DNA from: Physcia stellaris
Taxonomy: Eukaryota; Ascomycota; Lecanoromycetes; Caliciales; Physciaceae
Reading direction: 5' to 3'
Assembly: GCA_018902385.1 (NCBI GenBank)
Contig: JABSSW010000006.1
Coordinates: 310,001 to 374,000, forward strand
DNA: 64,000 bases
A program made the position numbers and the translations under genes. The notes below the pieces were generated by a model. The model did no database searches. It had not been told where the DNA came from and saw only the letters and a list, made by a program, of their open reading frames with translations. This document shows, in pieces, positions 42,876 through 54,805 of this stretch. Positions within the stretch are counted from its first letter, which is position 1; every line of letters starts with the position of its first letter.

Positions 42876-45014
42876 ATGGAAGGCACGACGTCGGCACAAT
42901 GTCTTCTCCTCGACAGACTTCCTCTTGAGATCCGACTTGAGATCTTCAAGTATGTTCTTGCATCACGTTTCAATACCTATGAGACAAACATGAAGAGCGA
43001 AGAGGTACGTAGAGACCCACCCAGTCCTTGAAAGTAGACTGACACTGTTGATCGATAGTATGCTGCGAGACGATCATCCCTTCTCCGAGGTCCGGATCAC
43101 TCAATCTGCTTCAATACCTCCATCCTGCGGGTAAATCGCCAGATCTATCGCGAAGCATACAAAGTGTTGATGCAAGAGAACACCTTCGTCAGGATTTCTT
43201 ATAGTGCCCCAAAATCTTACTGGTACCGCGAGATGAACTTGGCAAGGTGCGGAGCCGTAGTACTTGCCGGGGCAGACCAGGCTCGCACTTTCCCTAACAT
43301 AGGTATGACGATCGACGTCAAGGGTGGCGATGACGGCGACTCTACAGCCAGTGGCGATGACGAGATTACACAGCATCAGGTATCCGTCATAACAGTTGAG
43401 GATCTCTCGGCTGCTTGCGTGTCACTCCAATGGAAGATGATAGATCACGAAATCAATGATCAAGAGGTAGATATCTCCATCAGAATCAGCCGCCATCTTG
43501 AACGAGTTTCAATCAGATCAAAAGATGGCAGCCCTACAACGGGTTCGAAGCTGCATAAATGCTTGGAACCTCTAAGACGACTCCGTTGGGTTCATCATGT
43601 CGAGATCCACGGGTGTAGAGTTGGACCTTACTTTGCCGACATGGCAGTTGCCATGTTCGGTAACCTCCTCAGCGCAGCAGAGACAATGAACTTGGTAGCA
43701 GATCATACTAATCGGGGAGACAAAGCCTTGCTTGAGGGCACCGATCGCGTTGCCATCGATAGATACAAGGACGCCATCAGGGTCATCCATAGCAGTTCTT
43801 TTCATGAACTCGAAATCGACGAAGTACTCACGGATGGCATGTTCAAAGGTGTCACTGCAGCTTGGTGAGTCAGCCTGATCAGAGCCATGAGGTTTATCCT
43901 TGTGGCAATTTCCGAATTTTAGTGTCGTGAAGCTAATGATCTCTTCTCTAGGGCACGAGAAGAAGCCGATATAAGACTTCATACCGGCATTGCTAGCATT
44001 TTACTCCGTAATGGTAGCCATAGACTGGCTAGGGTCTACGTGGAGCGCATCTACGGTCCTCTCCATAGCACGGACGACCGAGGTAATGATACCAAGTTCC
44101 CACTCGAGACAACCGGGGACAACGGGGAGGCATACGCCCAGCTCCTCGTGGTGGCGGCACAAATAAGTCTCTCACATGGTCAGGCTAGTGGAGCTTATGA
44201 AGAGCTTCAGGAGGCTTCTCGCCTTGATCCTGAGAACAAGGAGGTGACACCACTACTGGATCGATGCGAGGAACTCCTCGAGAAGCATCGTATCAAGCGT
44301 TCAAAGGAGATCGAAAAATGGGGGCGCGAGCAGAAACTTCACGAAGGTTTGCGACCCCATGCTTCCCTAATGAAACCCACTGCTTTGTGTCTTCAAAAGC
44401 ATGAGCTAACTTGTCTTGCAGAAGCCATTGAGATAGCCCGTGCCCGTAATGCTAAAGGAGATGAAGCCTTCGAAAACAGCAACCACATGGCGGCCTTGAG
44501 AAAGTACGAGGCAGCGTACGTCAAGCTCCGCAAGATTGAAGGCCACTGCAAGAACAACTGGTCATCAGCTGCAACTAGTCTGGCAGTGGATATCCTGCCG
44601 AAACTGCCCACAGTATGTCTTGAAATCCAGGATTACGAGGGTGTTCAGTATTGGGCAGACATCATACTAGATTTCATTCCCGGCTATATCTACCGACAGG
44701 ATGAAATCGATGCTTACATGCGGACGGCACGCTTCACTGCGTACTTCAGCAGAGCTTTCGTGCTGCAGAAGCAAGGGGAGATCAGCGAAGCTATTCACAA
44801 CTACGAGAAGGCGTTGGCTCTGGATGGCAATAACTATACCGCGATTAAAGAACTCGAGGCTTTGAAGAAATTGGAGTTATTCCAGACTTCGGAGCCAAAA
44901 TCGGAAGAAGAGCTATTGAGACAAGGAACAGACACTATTGCAGAGCTTTGGTCGGGTGGCCTTTTTGGATGGAGCTGGTCGGCATTTTTACCCAACAAAC
45001 GAGGTAGAAGCTAG
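42876..45014 (+). CDS. F-box-like / TPR protein, tandem copy A (640 residues)
   Basis: Four exons join in frame: 42876-43004, 43059-43864, 43952-44346 and 44422-45014. The N-terminus has LDRLPLEIRLEIFKYVLASR, the F-box-like start common in fungi, followed by LRVNRQIYREAYKVLMQENT, the usual second block of such proteins. Residues about 310 onward carry tetratricopeptide-type repeats: AREEADIRLHTGIASILLRN, LLVVAAQISLSHGQASGAYE, GDEAFENSNHMAALRKYEAA and GEISEAIHNYEKALALDGNN. The protein probably serves as an adaptor, possibly in ubiquitin ligation. The 75-bp last intron is a multiple of three, so retention would keep the frame. A related gene follows 0.7 kb downstream. Confidence 0.8.
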
Positions 45015-45715
45015 TAAAGCTGTTCACGGAAGACAAAGATGAGGGAGAGTGGATCTGGATTTAAAGTTGGTGTAGGCGCTTTCTAGATATAAAGAAGATT
45101 CTATTGGGTTGGCATGCAAAGATGAAGCCATGTACCACTGCTCCAGAAACAGATATGGTGGGACTAGCTTTGTTATAGTCTCAATTATCTTGACAATATT
45201 CTTTGCGTCCACTTCTATCGTACAAGTAAGCGTCTTGATCGAAACCAGAGTAAACTCTGTAACATTCACACTGATCCGCGTACTAAGCTTTAGTAGACAC
45301 TTCGACTAATATGACGGGAATCATATCACAGACTGTGTTTGCCAAGAACGCTAGACGCTATTATCTCGACCTAGTGACATCTCTACTTCAATCCACTTTG
45401 AGTTTGTGTTATAATACGAACATTCACGCAATCTGTATAACATGGTAGGTACATATTTTGGTCGAGAAAGATCTTCCTAAAATTGCCGTAATAACCTCGG
45501 TATCTAGTATCACAAACATCACAGTTTGACTCGAGGATCCTTCTACCAGCTAAACATTCATAACACAAGTTGCATTTATCCAACAAGCCAAGACTGTAAT
45601 CCAGTTCAATCCTACCCATTTCTGTTCTCGAGATCAGGTTGGAGCAAACTAGCTCATACTATTTGTACTTAACCCTTGAGAGTCTAGACTCAACGCAGCC
45701 AGAATCCGACAACAT
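45015..45715. other. Spacer between the two TPR copies
   Basis: No gene seen; AT-richer than its neighbours. Confidence 0.5.
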
Positions 45716-47814
45716 ATGTCGGAGTCCAGGAACATGCGCAGTATCAAGCAAATGTCGTGCCCTATTCTCAATAGAATCCCTGTAGAGATCCGACTTATTA
45801 TTTATCGATATCTAATTTCGGCTCGCTTGAACATGCACGAGCTTGATATGAAGAGTAGTGAAGTAAGCTGGTGAGCCTTCAAAAGATGGCTTAAGCTAAA
45901 TGTGATAATTCATAGTTTGATTCTAATCGGCGATCCATTCTTGAGGGTCCGGACTACTCTTTCCAATTCCATGTCTGCATCCTTGGGGCAAACAAGCGTG
46001 TCCGCAACGAAGCGCTCGACGTATTTGGGCAAGAGAACACTTTTATCGCTATCATCGGTAATCCGGAGGAAGAATACGAGGAGGAATACGACGAATGGCC
46101 TAACGCATTGGACGATTCTGGGGTTTCGATACTCGCCGAGGGCGACTGCGCGCGAGCATTTCCCATGATTGGAATGACTATCGAGTACCAAGACGAGGAA
46201 GCACCTGCCACGGAGTTGCGTAAGGTTTTTGTGATTACGATACAAGATCTTCCAGCGATCTGCGCTCGTCTACAGCGAAAGGCTAATGAATACCCTCAAC
46301 ATGTCAAGATCCGTGTCAGCTTTGGCTCCCACGTTATGGCGGTTTCGAAAGCTTCCAAGAATGGCCTTCCAAGGACTGGTACCAAGCTACATCAGTGTCT
46401 GAATGCCCTGACACACATCCGTGGTGTTCAGGACGTGGAGATCGACGGAATGGAGGCTTCCTTTAACCAACATGCCATCAAAGCTAGCATCTGCGGTCCT
46501 CAGCTTGGCGTCACGGAAACTTTGACCCTGATAGCAGTCTACATAGACAAAGGGGATAAAGCGTCTGCTTCAGGTGCCATTGACAACGCAATCGATGAGT
46601 ATAAGTCAGCCATACACATTATTCGGGGACGCACTTTGAAGAAAAACGAGCGGGACAATGTTATTGTTGGTGGCAGATTTCATGGGCTCACCGCATCCTG
46701 GTAAGTCTAGGACCTAACTAGTCTTTCAGCTTGTGATCCTGAGTCCAGCCTAGTCTAATATTACATGTTGCAGGGCTCGAGAAGATGCAGAAGTTCGGAT
46801 CCATGCACGGATCGCTGCCCTCCATCTGCGTGCAGGCAAGTTCAGACTGGCTCGGATATATGTCGAGCGTATTTATGCTCCACTCGTAAGTTTCGTCCGT
46901 GGGAACGTTAGACCGTTTAGACGCAAGTTCCCACTTGAAATTACGTCCAAGAACTGGGCGCCGTATGCAGAACTTCTCTTCGTGGCAGCACAGATCAGCG
47001 TTGCTCACGGTAATCTCGATGAAGCTTCTCGTGAGCTTTATGAAGCTCACGACCTCGATCCCGAGAACCTGGAGGTCAAAGAGTATATGGAGGTTTTCGT
47101 GAGACTGAAGAAGCCTATTTACGAACGTAGCAAACGGAGGCATCGTGAACATGAGAAGCAGATCCAATTAAAGGCGCAAAAATACACGGGTAAGCTCCAA
47201 TTCAACGTCCGTACTGGGCAAGAAATTATGTATCTAAATATGATAACACACAGAATCACTCCAAATAGCTCGCAATCGAGCGAAGAAGGGCGATGAGGCT
47301 TATCGTCACTCTCGGTATTCAACTGCCCTAGATAAGTACACTTTGGCTTTCGAAAAACTTACCAAGCTTCAAGATAACGGCAAAGGGCGCTGGTCAGAAG
47401 AATCAACCGCGATCGGTTACGAACTCCTCGAAAAGATAACTTCAGTCTCTCGAGAACTCCAAGACTTCGAGAACGTTCATCATTGGGGAAATCTAACAAT
47501 TAATTTCGAGAGTCAATGGGAGGACACTGAGGCTGGAAGAAGAATGGGAGGTTGAAATCAACAAGGCACTCTACATCGCTCATTACAGCAAGGCTTTGGC
47601 GTTTCAACATCACGGGAAGATTCAAAGAGCCATCCGACACTACGAGAATGCTCTTAAATACAATCCTCAATGCTACACCACCCCTGAGCAGCTTCTCCTC
47701 TTAGGGCAGACGAAAGACATGGCGGATTCTGCCTGGTTGTTTGAGGAGGATACAAGCGGTAGCAGCAGCTTAGGTAAAAACAGAAAGGAGGGGCAATTCT
47801 TAGGGGCAGGCTAA
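45716..47814 (+). pseudogene. F-box-like / TPR protein, tandem copy B, frameshifted near the end
   Basis: The same four-exon layout as copy A, with introns at matching places: 45716-45862, 45916-46700, 46774-47189 and 47269-47814. The start gives LNRIPVEIRLIIYRYLISAR, then FGQENTF, GMTIEYQDEE and WAREDAEVRIHARIAALHLR, all aligned to copy A, with TPR-like AELLFVAAQISVAHGN and KALAFQHHGKIQRAIRHYEN. The frame of exon 4 stops at 47555. The family sequence continues in the next frame from about 47520 (EEEWEVEINKALYIAHYSKA), which needs one base fewer or two more. I found no intron to bridge this. It is either a real pseudogene or a sequence error. Confidence 0.7.
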
Positions 47815-48689
47815 GTAATTGAGAAAGAAGGCGATATGCCTGGGGCACGCGTCTGGAACAAGGTGTCTCTGATCTAGAGGACAACTCTGGTCGAAGCAAT
47901 CTTGAGTAGAACTTTATCGTCGTCTATACGAGACAAGAGAAACCCATATTCTCAATCCAATTGGGCAGATTTCGACGCTGAAACGTCTTGGCATCATTAT
48001 CATCCCGTAATTTCATGACCTAAGAGACTATGTTTACCGGATTTGCGAAACTCGTCCGATCATCTGCGTTTCAAAAATTCTTCGCTTTGATGAGCATGGA
48101 GGACAAAAAGTGGAGCGCAACAACTCTAGTTTATAAAAGTAGACGATTTTGAAAGGAAATCATTGTAATAAATTAGAAGACATTGAAGAGTCTCCCTTTG
48201 AGGAGTCGCGGAGACATTGCCGAAGGAGTACGTTGTCCTTGCAGTCGCCTCGCAAGTACTTTTTGGAGGAAGCTCACTAGGTTTGGAGATGATCTAGAGG
48301 CCACAAGCGATGTCAATGGATCCAAAATGGAGCACATGGAGTGGACGAGGGCACGAATGCGCAGGCTTGGGTCTTGTACAGTCGAAAAAGATGTGCTTTA
48401 CCTTGCAAATAGCATGGCTGTCGAAATTATTTGGTTTCACAAATCTTCTCAGATACCTGTCGGCAATAACGAGTAGAGTAGTATTGTTGCAATACCTATC
48501 ACTGTTTCTGTATGATTTCGAGAAGCATGATGTGAAAAAGCGACAGTCATTCGATATTGTCATATCTTATGGTACTCCTATGACAACTTGATTAAGCTTA
48601 GACCGGCCACAGAACCTATAATCATAACAGCAAAGCATACTATGGGAGAAGCCCACGTCCGTGTATCGGTGAAATTACGGAACCACTTG
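47815..48689. other. Intergenic stretch between convergent genes
   Basis: Frames at 48183-48591 are short and overlapping. Nothing is supported. Confidence 0.4.
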
Positions 48690-49989
48690 CTAAATCATCG
48701 GTGATGGCAAGTCTGTAGCGAAGCGAGCTTGATCAAGCACATGTGCTTGGTAGTCCTCATGACCTACACCATACTCCACTGCTTCTTTCACAGTCTCTAC
48801 TACCACTGATGGCTTATCCGTTAACTTCGTCTTGCCATCCCAAACACCAGTCTTCACAAGTACCGAAGCCCAAGTAGTCCCGTACTTGCTGACATATTCA
48901 TTGGCACTTATTCTCCAAGTTAGCCTTCTACCAACATAATGTGCTGAAAATTCATACAGAAAGTACTTACCCGCGAATATCAGATAGTGGACTGTCGCCC
49001 ACCATGAATACTGTCTTTAATGGTGGTAGAATCTCGTGGTTTTGTATTCCAAGCTGTTCTCTTCGCCAATTATGTAGAGCTTCCTCTGCGAAAGTAAAGC
49101 AAGCCTGCGTTGGTTTTCCGTACTCCATGAAGTCGAGCTTGACGTCTTTGCCCGTAATTCCACTCCACGCTCCTTGGAGGGCCGCCTGAAGAATTTAGTA
49201 TCGTAATCTCGCGTTGGACCTGGACTTGATAAGGACTTGACAAATATTAAAGACACGTACACGAAAGCTCCCCGTCCCCAAACGAGGATGCGGATGATCC
49301 TCCATAACCGTCATATCGCTATTCGAGATGTAAATCTTTGGCTGTCCATCCTGCAAATATCCAGAATTCGGCAGGTCAATGTTCCCATTTTTCGGCGAAA
49401 GTGTTCCCAATCGACCATCGCAAGACAGTAGGAGGTCAACGATAATTTGCAGAACGGGAGCCCAGTCGGCAGGTTTTGTAAAGATGAAGACTGCTGCAAT
49501 TTTGACGTCTTGAGGAAGTGGCTGTATATCATTCAATTCATAAAAATGCGGATAAGGCCAAATGGCCGGAAAGGCGGCCAGAATATCGCTCGGTGTGATT
49601 ATTTGTTCGAACCCGTAAGACTTGGCTACAACACGAGCTTTATCGCCGGTCGGGTCGCTGCCAATGACCAGAACAGGTTTATGTCGAAGTTGTTCCGGTC
49701 CATCCACCAGGGCGGAGAAGGGGGTATGGCCTTGAACAACCTGGTCCGGCGATAGAGGTACATTGAGGATCTCCGAAATGGCAGAGGCTTTGGCAGCTTC
49801 AGTAGAGCTGCCAGCGTTTGTCAAAAGAATGAAGGGGATGTTGTTCTGCTGAAGATAGGCCAGAGCGGACGATGCTTCTGGAATAGCTAGTGAGCCTCTT
49901 GTCAAAGTACCATCGATGTCGAAGGCAAAGGCTACTTGGCCAATCGAAGAAAGCGCCGAGGTACCCATGGGTGCCATTTGTGCGCTCAT
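48690..49989 (-). CDS. HAD-superfamily (IIA type) phosphatase, CECR5-like, 386 residues
   Basis: Three exons join in frame: 49989-49261, 49185-48971 and 48906-48690. The catalytic motif FDIDGTLTRG puts the nucleophile at Asp24 and the acid/base at Asp26. The second motif is ILLTNAGSS. The C-terminal motif is VFMVGDSPLSDIRGANEY. LDFMEYGKPTQACFTFAEEA is the typical substrate-cap neighbourhood of the family (G-K-P-x). The order and length fit the CECR5/YKR070W-like group, which is often mitochondrial. The exact substrate is unknown. Related HAD-IIA enzymes hydrolyse small phosphates such as p-nitrophenyl phosphate or phosphoglycolate. The start is the first ATG (MSAQMAPMGTS). Confidence 0.87.
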
Positions 49990-51675
49990 CGCGATCGGTC
50001 TTGGAATTAACGCTAGAAATCGTGTGTCTATTTGTATTTTTCCCTCAGCAAAGCGCGCAAAAGACTGATGGGAATGATATCGAAGTTTGCGAGCAGACCT
50101 TCTCTAGTGGAGGACGATCGGTAAAAGACTGTGAATTAGGCGTTACGATGATGCGGCATTGATGAGTGGTAGGATAATCAGTAATGAAGCTTTCTTTGTA
50201 CCACCATCATTGTTCATTGATTTAGAGTGTAAAAGCTGATTGGCAAACAGTTCGCACGTGACTGGTTCAACTTTTACGCTCATGGATGAACTCTTCTTCT
50301 TCGCTGCAGGACGGATCAGGACCTCACCATATCAGATTACTGGCGTTTTTCTTTGACGATTGCTCATTTTCGAGGAGTAATTTATCATGAGCTGTTGACT
50401 TCCACCACAGATATTCTTTGCGCTGACAGTTTTCCTCGAAACGACCAGGTTCATGGTTGTAAAAACCTGGGCAAATGTAGTCGCCGTGTACTCACGACAT
50501 GAATTTTGTCGATACCCCTCATCTGGATTGCCTAGCTGATCGCAGTGAATCATAGCAGTGAATAATGGCAGTACCTAGGGCTTCAGAGGCGTTGAACATT
50601 ATCACACGGCACATGACCACGGCTTAGTGGCTCCAAATCTTTGAGAGTATGCTCCACTCAGTGGCGTGATAGTCCAGTCCATGTTGCATTTGCCCAAGTC
50701 GTCCTCACCATGACTCGGCGCTTTTCTCTTGACCATTCACCGACGTCTGCAAACCATTGAGTATACAGTCAAGCCACCGCCTTCCCCTTTCGTATCGGAT
50801 AGTCAGGTTCAATGACCGCTGCTCTGATGGGTTGACTTGCGACATGATAAACGGATGTATACGCTACAGAAGTGCAATTCAGGTATAACGGTGGAAAAGT
50901 GCCTTCAAATGGCCTTCATTGTCGTCTTCATTACGCCGAGAAGCTCGAAAACGCAGCAGGGTCCCATGTAGTGGGGAATGCCAAGAAAATGCGTATCGCA
51001 TATCGCGCATAATTCTAGAAACGAATTGATCTTTCATCATGAACTACCCTGCTTGGAAGTTATCCCATGCACTGATGGAGGGTGCACTGGAAACTTGCCC
51101 CTATGATAAGATCGCCTAGAAACTAGTGCCCGAGGGCCCCACCAACAAGACGTTACACTTGTATTAGTATGGGCCCTGAATTTTAGGGGACGCAGCACCC
51201 CGCACCACACAACCGCGCCCATAGCGCGGCCTAACACAATCAATGTGGCTATATGCAGTCTTCCTTCGTTCTTTTCTTTCATTGCAAACATACAAATGTT
51301 CTTCATCGACCTGCCCGGAGCTTGCTACCTCAATCCAAGACTCTCCAACAGGGTTATATTTGACCCTCTCATGATTCTCATCACGACCTTTAGTGCGGGG
51401 TCTCCGTGTAAAGGTACATGCACTAGATTAAGGGTCGGGATTTAAACCCTGGGGGATCGACAAGCAGGTGGGATGAGCACGGCCGTTGACAACTTTCGCA
51501 GTCAAACCCCCACTCTGCCATGCCACTACCTTGCGGATGCGCTTTTCACCTGATGGCGAGCTGCAAATATCCTTCTCTTTCGTAGCTTTGCATTTATTCA
51601 TCGCTGTACCCACATAAGCAACCAAAACCAATTGCCAATTCGAGCTCGCTGCATCAAACCATATTCTCTTGTATC
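49990..51675. other. 1.7-kb divergent intergenic stretch
   Basis: Between the HAD phosphatase (minus) and phosphoglycerate dehydrogenase (plus). A tRNA-Ser-like stretch near 51440-51540 was examined and rejected. No gene seen. Confidence 0.45.
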
Positions 51676-53463
51676 ATGACGATCGTCAGCGATATTGCAC
51701 GGCCGAAGATCCTTTGCCCAGAGAAATTATCTCCTGACGGCCTAGCTCTTCTCCGTGAGACTAATGATGTTGACGAGCGGAAAGGGCTGACACCGGATCA
51801 ATTGATCGAGATCATACCCGCCTATGACGCTCTCCTCGTTCGGTCCGAGACCAAAGTCACTGCTAAATTACTTGCAGCAGCCAAGCAGTTGAAAGTCGTA
51901 GCCCGTGCTGGCGTAGGCGTTGACAATGTCGACGTACCAGCTGCTACCAAGTTAGGTATCATTGTCGTGAACAGCCCGAGCGGGAACATCCAAGCTGCAG
52001 CCGAGCATACAGTTGCTTTGCTATTCGCAATGGCAAGGAATGTTGCTGATGGCTGCGCGAGTTTGAAGGGAGGTAAGTGGGAGCGCAGTCGTCTGGTGGG
52101 AGTTGAGGTCAAAGGAAAAACCCTGGGAATCATCGGATTGGGCAAAGTTGGCTTGATTGTTGCACGTATCGCACGTGGACTGGGAATGCAAGTTGCAGCA
52201 GCAGACCCATATGCTTCCGCAGCAGTGGCCGAAGCAGCGAATGTCAATCTCGTAGCATCACTGGCTGATCTCCTCCCCATGGCCGACTTCCTCACCATCC
52301 ACACGCCAATGCTCGCCTCCACAAAAGGGATGCTCTCGCACACCGAGCTCGCACAAATGAAAAAAGGAGCTCGAGTCCTAAACGTCGCCCGAGGCGGAAT
52401 TATCGAGGAAGAGGCTCTCCTCGCAGCTCTCGAGTCCGGCCACCTCTCCGGTGCAGCGATCGATGTCTTCACCAGCGAGCCGCCCCCCTCAGACCCCTCC
52501 TCCGTCCTCAGCAAACTCATCGCGCACCCAAAGTGCGTGTGTACCCCGCACCTCGGCGCCTCAACAATCGAAGCCCAGGAAAACGTCTCCATCGACGTTT
52601 GCGAACAAGTCCTGCAGATCCTCGCTGGCGAATTACCCCGTAGCGCGGTCAACGCGCCCATCATCTTACCTGCAGATCACAAAGTGCTGCAGCCGTATGT
52701 TACATTGATTGAGAAGATGGGAAGTTTGTATACGCAGTATTTCACGAGTCCGAAGGAACAAAAGCCAGGGCGCACGTCATTTGATTTGATTTACGAGGGC
52801 GAGATTGCGGGCATGAAGAGCACGAGGCCGCTGTTTGCGGCGTTCGTGAAGGGGTTGACGGAGCCGGTTTTGGAGAGGGAGGGAGGTGGGGGAGCGGTGA
52901 ATATTGTGAATGCGGAGATTGTGGCGAAGGAGCGAGGGATCTTCGTCAATGAGCAGATCTCGCGTGATCCGTCGAGCCAGGCCTATTCGAGCCTTATTAC
53001 AGTTGTGGCAAGGCCACCGAGTAGGGCGTCGAGTTTGCATCGTGCGGGTGTGGAGCAGGGTAAGGAAAGAGGGACCGTGGGAGGAGAGAGCAAGCAGCAT
53101 ATCATTTCGGGATATTGTTCTGATAAGACGCCGTTCATATCGAGAATTGATAGGTTTAGTACTTCTTTCAAAGCAGAGGGGAGGTTGTTGGTGTGCCATA
53201 ATTATGATAGCCCGGGGAAGATTGGGGTTGTGGGAGGGTTGTTGGGGAAGGAGGGAGTGAATATTAATTTCATGGCTGTGGCGCCGACGAGTTTTGGGGA
53301 TGGGGATGGGGCGGGGGAGAAGGCCGAGGGAGGGGGAGACAAGGAGAAGGAAAGCATGGAGGCTTTAATGATTCTTGGTGTAGATAGGGAAATTGGAGGG
53401 GACGTTATCAAGGGATTAGCAGCGACAGGGGGCATTTTGGGGGTTGGGAATGTTGTGCTTTAG
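51676..53463 (+). CDS. D-3-phosphoglycerate dehydrogenase (595 residues)
   Basis: One exon from an ATG at 51676. The enzyme oxidises 3-phosphoglycerate with NAD to 3-phosphohydroxypyruvate, the first step of serine synthesis in the cytosol. VVARAGVGVDNVD and NSPSGNIQAAAEHTVALL mark the substrate and cofactor region. GIIGLGKVG (about 151-159) is the nucleotide-binding loop. The catalytic set is Arg239 (ARGGIIEEEAL), Glu268 (SEPPP) and His292 (PHLGAS). The ASB-like domain follows, then a C-terminal ACT-type domain (RLLVCHNYDSPGKIGVVGGL) as in long SerA enzymes. An acidic Gly/Lys/Glu-rich insertion (about 540-560) sits within the ACT region and is probably a surface loop. GC-rich third positions in the last third fit an expressed gene. 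Confidence 0.93.
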   Translation: MTIVSDIARPKILCPEKLSPDGLALLRETNDVDERKGLTPDQLIEIIPAYDALLVRSETKVTAKLLAAAKQLKVVARAGVGVDNVDVPAATKLGIIVVNSPSGNIQAAAEHTVALLFAMARNVADGCASLKGGKWERSRLVGVEVKGKTLGIIGLGKVGLIVARIARGLGMQVAAADPYASAAVAEAANVNLVASLADLLPMADFLTIHTPMLASTKGMLSHTELAQMKKGARVLNVARGGIIEEEALLAALESGHLSGAAIDVFTSEPPPSDPSSVLSKLIAHPKCVCTPHLGASTIEAQENVSIDVCEQVLQILAGELPRSAVNAPIILPADHKVLQPYVTLIEKMGSLYTQYFTSPKEQKPGRTSFDLIYEGEIAGMKSTRPLFAAFVKGLTEPVLEREGGGGAVNIVNAEIVAKERGIFVNEQISRDPSSQAYSSLITVVARPPSRASSLHRAGVEQGKERGTVGGESKQHIISGYCSDKTPFISRIDRFSTSFKAEGRLLVCHNYDSPGKIGVVGGLLGKEGVNINFMAVAPTSFGDGDGAGEKAEGGGDKEKESMEALMILGVDREIGGDVIKGLAATGGILGVGNVVL

Positions 53464-53594
53464 ATTGGAATGTTATATCTGGCAAATATGCAAATTTAGT
53501 GCAAAGGATTCGTATATGGAGGGTAGGGTTATGACACACTACATGGAATAAATCTCGATAGGCCAAAACATGAAGTATAAAGCTTCAACAATCC

Positions 53595-54678
53595 TCAGGG
53601 TGCGAAGAGCTTGGAAATTCGATTGGTGTCCAGCAGCTCAACTTGCCGACCCTTGAGGTCGCAAGTGTCATAGTGTTGGAGGACAGCTGCCGTGTTTCGC
53701 TGTGGAGCCCATCTCACTGGTTCCCTTGTCATCCGTTGACTGCGAATTTTCCTAGTATTAAGCTTAGGTCGTAGCCGGCAAATGACCGATGGGTAGTGAC
53801 GATCTCGCATCTGCCCGTCACTGCTACGAGTACAGTTTATTCTTGATGGCGGTTCAATCCTAGTATCAGCGAGCCCCTTTACATTCGCCACTCTCTGTGA
53901 AAGCAATTGGCCAAGTGCCTTCTCATTGGCACGTCGAGACTCTTTCTCTCGATGCCGTAGATTTTCTTGAGTGTTGTTGTTCGGTATCGCCTAAAACAAG
54001 TCGACCAACATAGGCTTGCATACTGTAGCCTTGGATGACTGGGGCCGTCTGATTTGACACTTTGGCGTGGACTTCCACATCTGACCTCCCCAAGAACAGT
54101 CGGAGCGTTCAGTTGTTGTGGACGCCTCGGATGATTGGATGTATAGATCTGATCACTGCTTCCTGTCTCGAAAGATATCGGAGGAAGCAGATCCATTGCA
54201 AGTCGCCGATTTTCGATCCACCGCAGCATAAACTTGTGTCATCGCAAGGTTCTCAGGGCGAATTCCAGGCCGTTGTAACTGGCAATTTCCTCCAGTGCTG
54301 CGCGTTTCAAACGTTCCACGTCCGTATCGCTAGCCGGCACACGAGTATTTTCCGTGTCTTTCGCTATTCTATCTGCCTTTCTTGTTTGCAACTCGTAAAT
54401 GTTGGATGATAGTCCTGAAACTCATCCAGATTTATTGCCTGCTCTGCTGTTGTGAGTCCAACAGTAGATGACAGCGTCGTCCATTCCATGGAATCGCCGA
54501 TATTCGCCAACGCTGTCGGTAAATATGCTGGATGTTTTGTTTTGATAGTGGTAGCGAAATCTTCGCTGCCACTCTCGAACTTTTGCCAGTTCGACCTCTG
54601 GGCGCAGAGCATCACGTTATCTATCCTGAGGGACGATTGCCAGTATTCTATTACGCGTGGGTACTCCTTGGGCGGCAT
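53595..54678 (-). pseudogene. Decayed member of an expanded uncharacterised fungal family
   Basis: Scattered minus-strand blocks, read in order, match a family I know from many ascomycete genomes: NLDEFQDYH (intact: W-I-E-F-Q-D-Y-H), then SYNGLEFALRTLR, HKFMLRWIENRRLAMDLLPP (intact: H-K-V-L-L-Q-W-I-E-Q-x-R-x-A-M) and APTVLGEVR (intact: V-L-G-K-V-R-V). The expected sequence between them is spread over frames with stops, for example directly before HKFMLRW and after CKQERQIE. Upstream, 54887-55114 may be another worn piece. The family has no assigned function and is typically multicopy. The gene is dead in this window. Confidence 0.5.
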
Positions 54679-54805
54679 TTGTACGGAACGTCAATGTTGG
54701 TGGGGTAGCAAGAAGGACAGCCATCACTTTCCAGGTTTTGACAAGCCTGGGCTTCGAACACGCGAGGTTCTTCAGCGTCTTGTTCCTCGTCTGGATGCGG
54801 TGTGA

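Noticed and set aside
51440-51540. tRNA-Ser-like stretch on the minus strand (GGCAGAGTGG, GACTGCGAAA, GGGTTTAAATCCC)
   Set aside because: The T-stem beyond three pairs and the acceptor stem do not pair, and the anticodon loop would be 10 nt. At best a tRNA-derived relic; not called.
51822-52664. 280-codon open frame antisense to phosphoglycerate dehydrogenase
   Set aside because: Shadow of a strongly conserved enzyme; no recognisable domain of its own.
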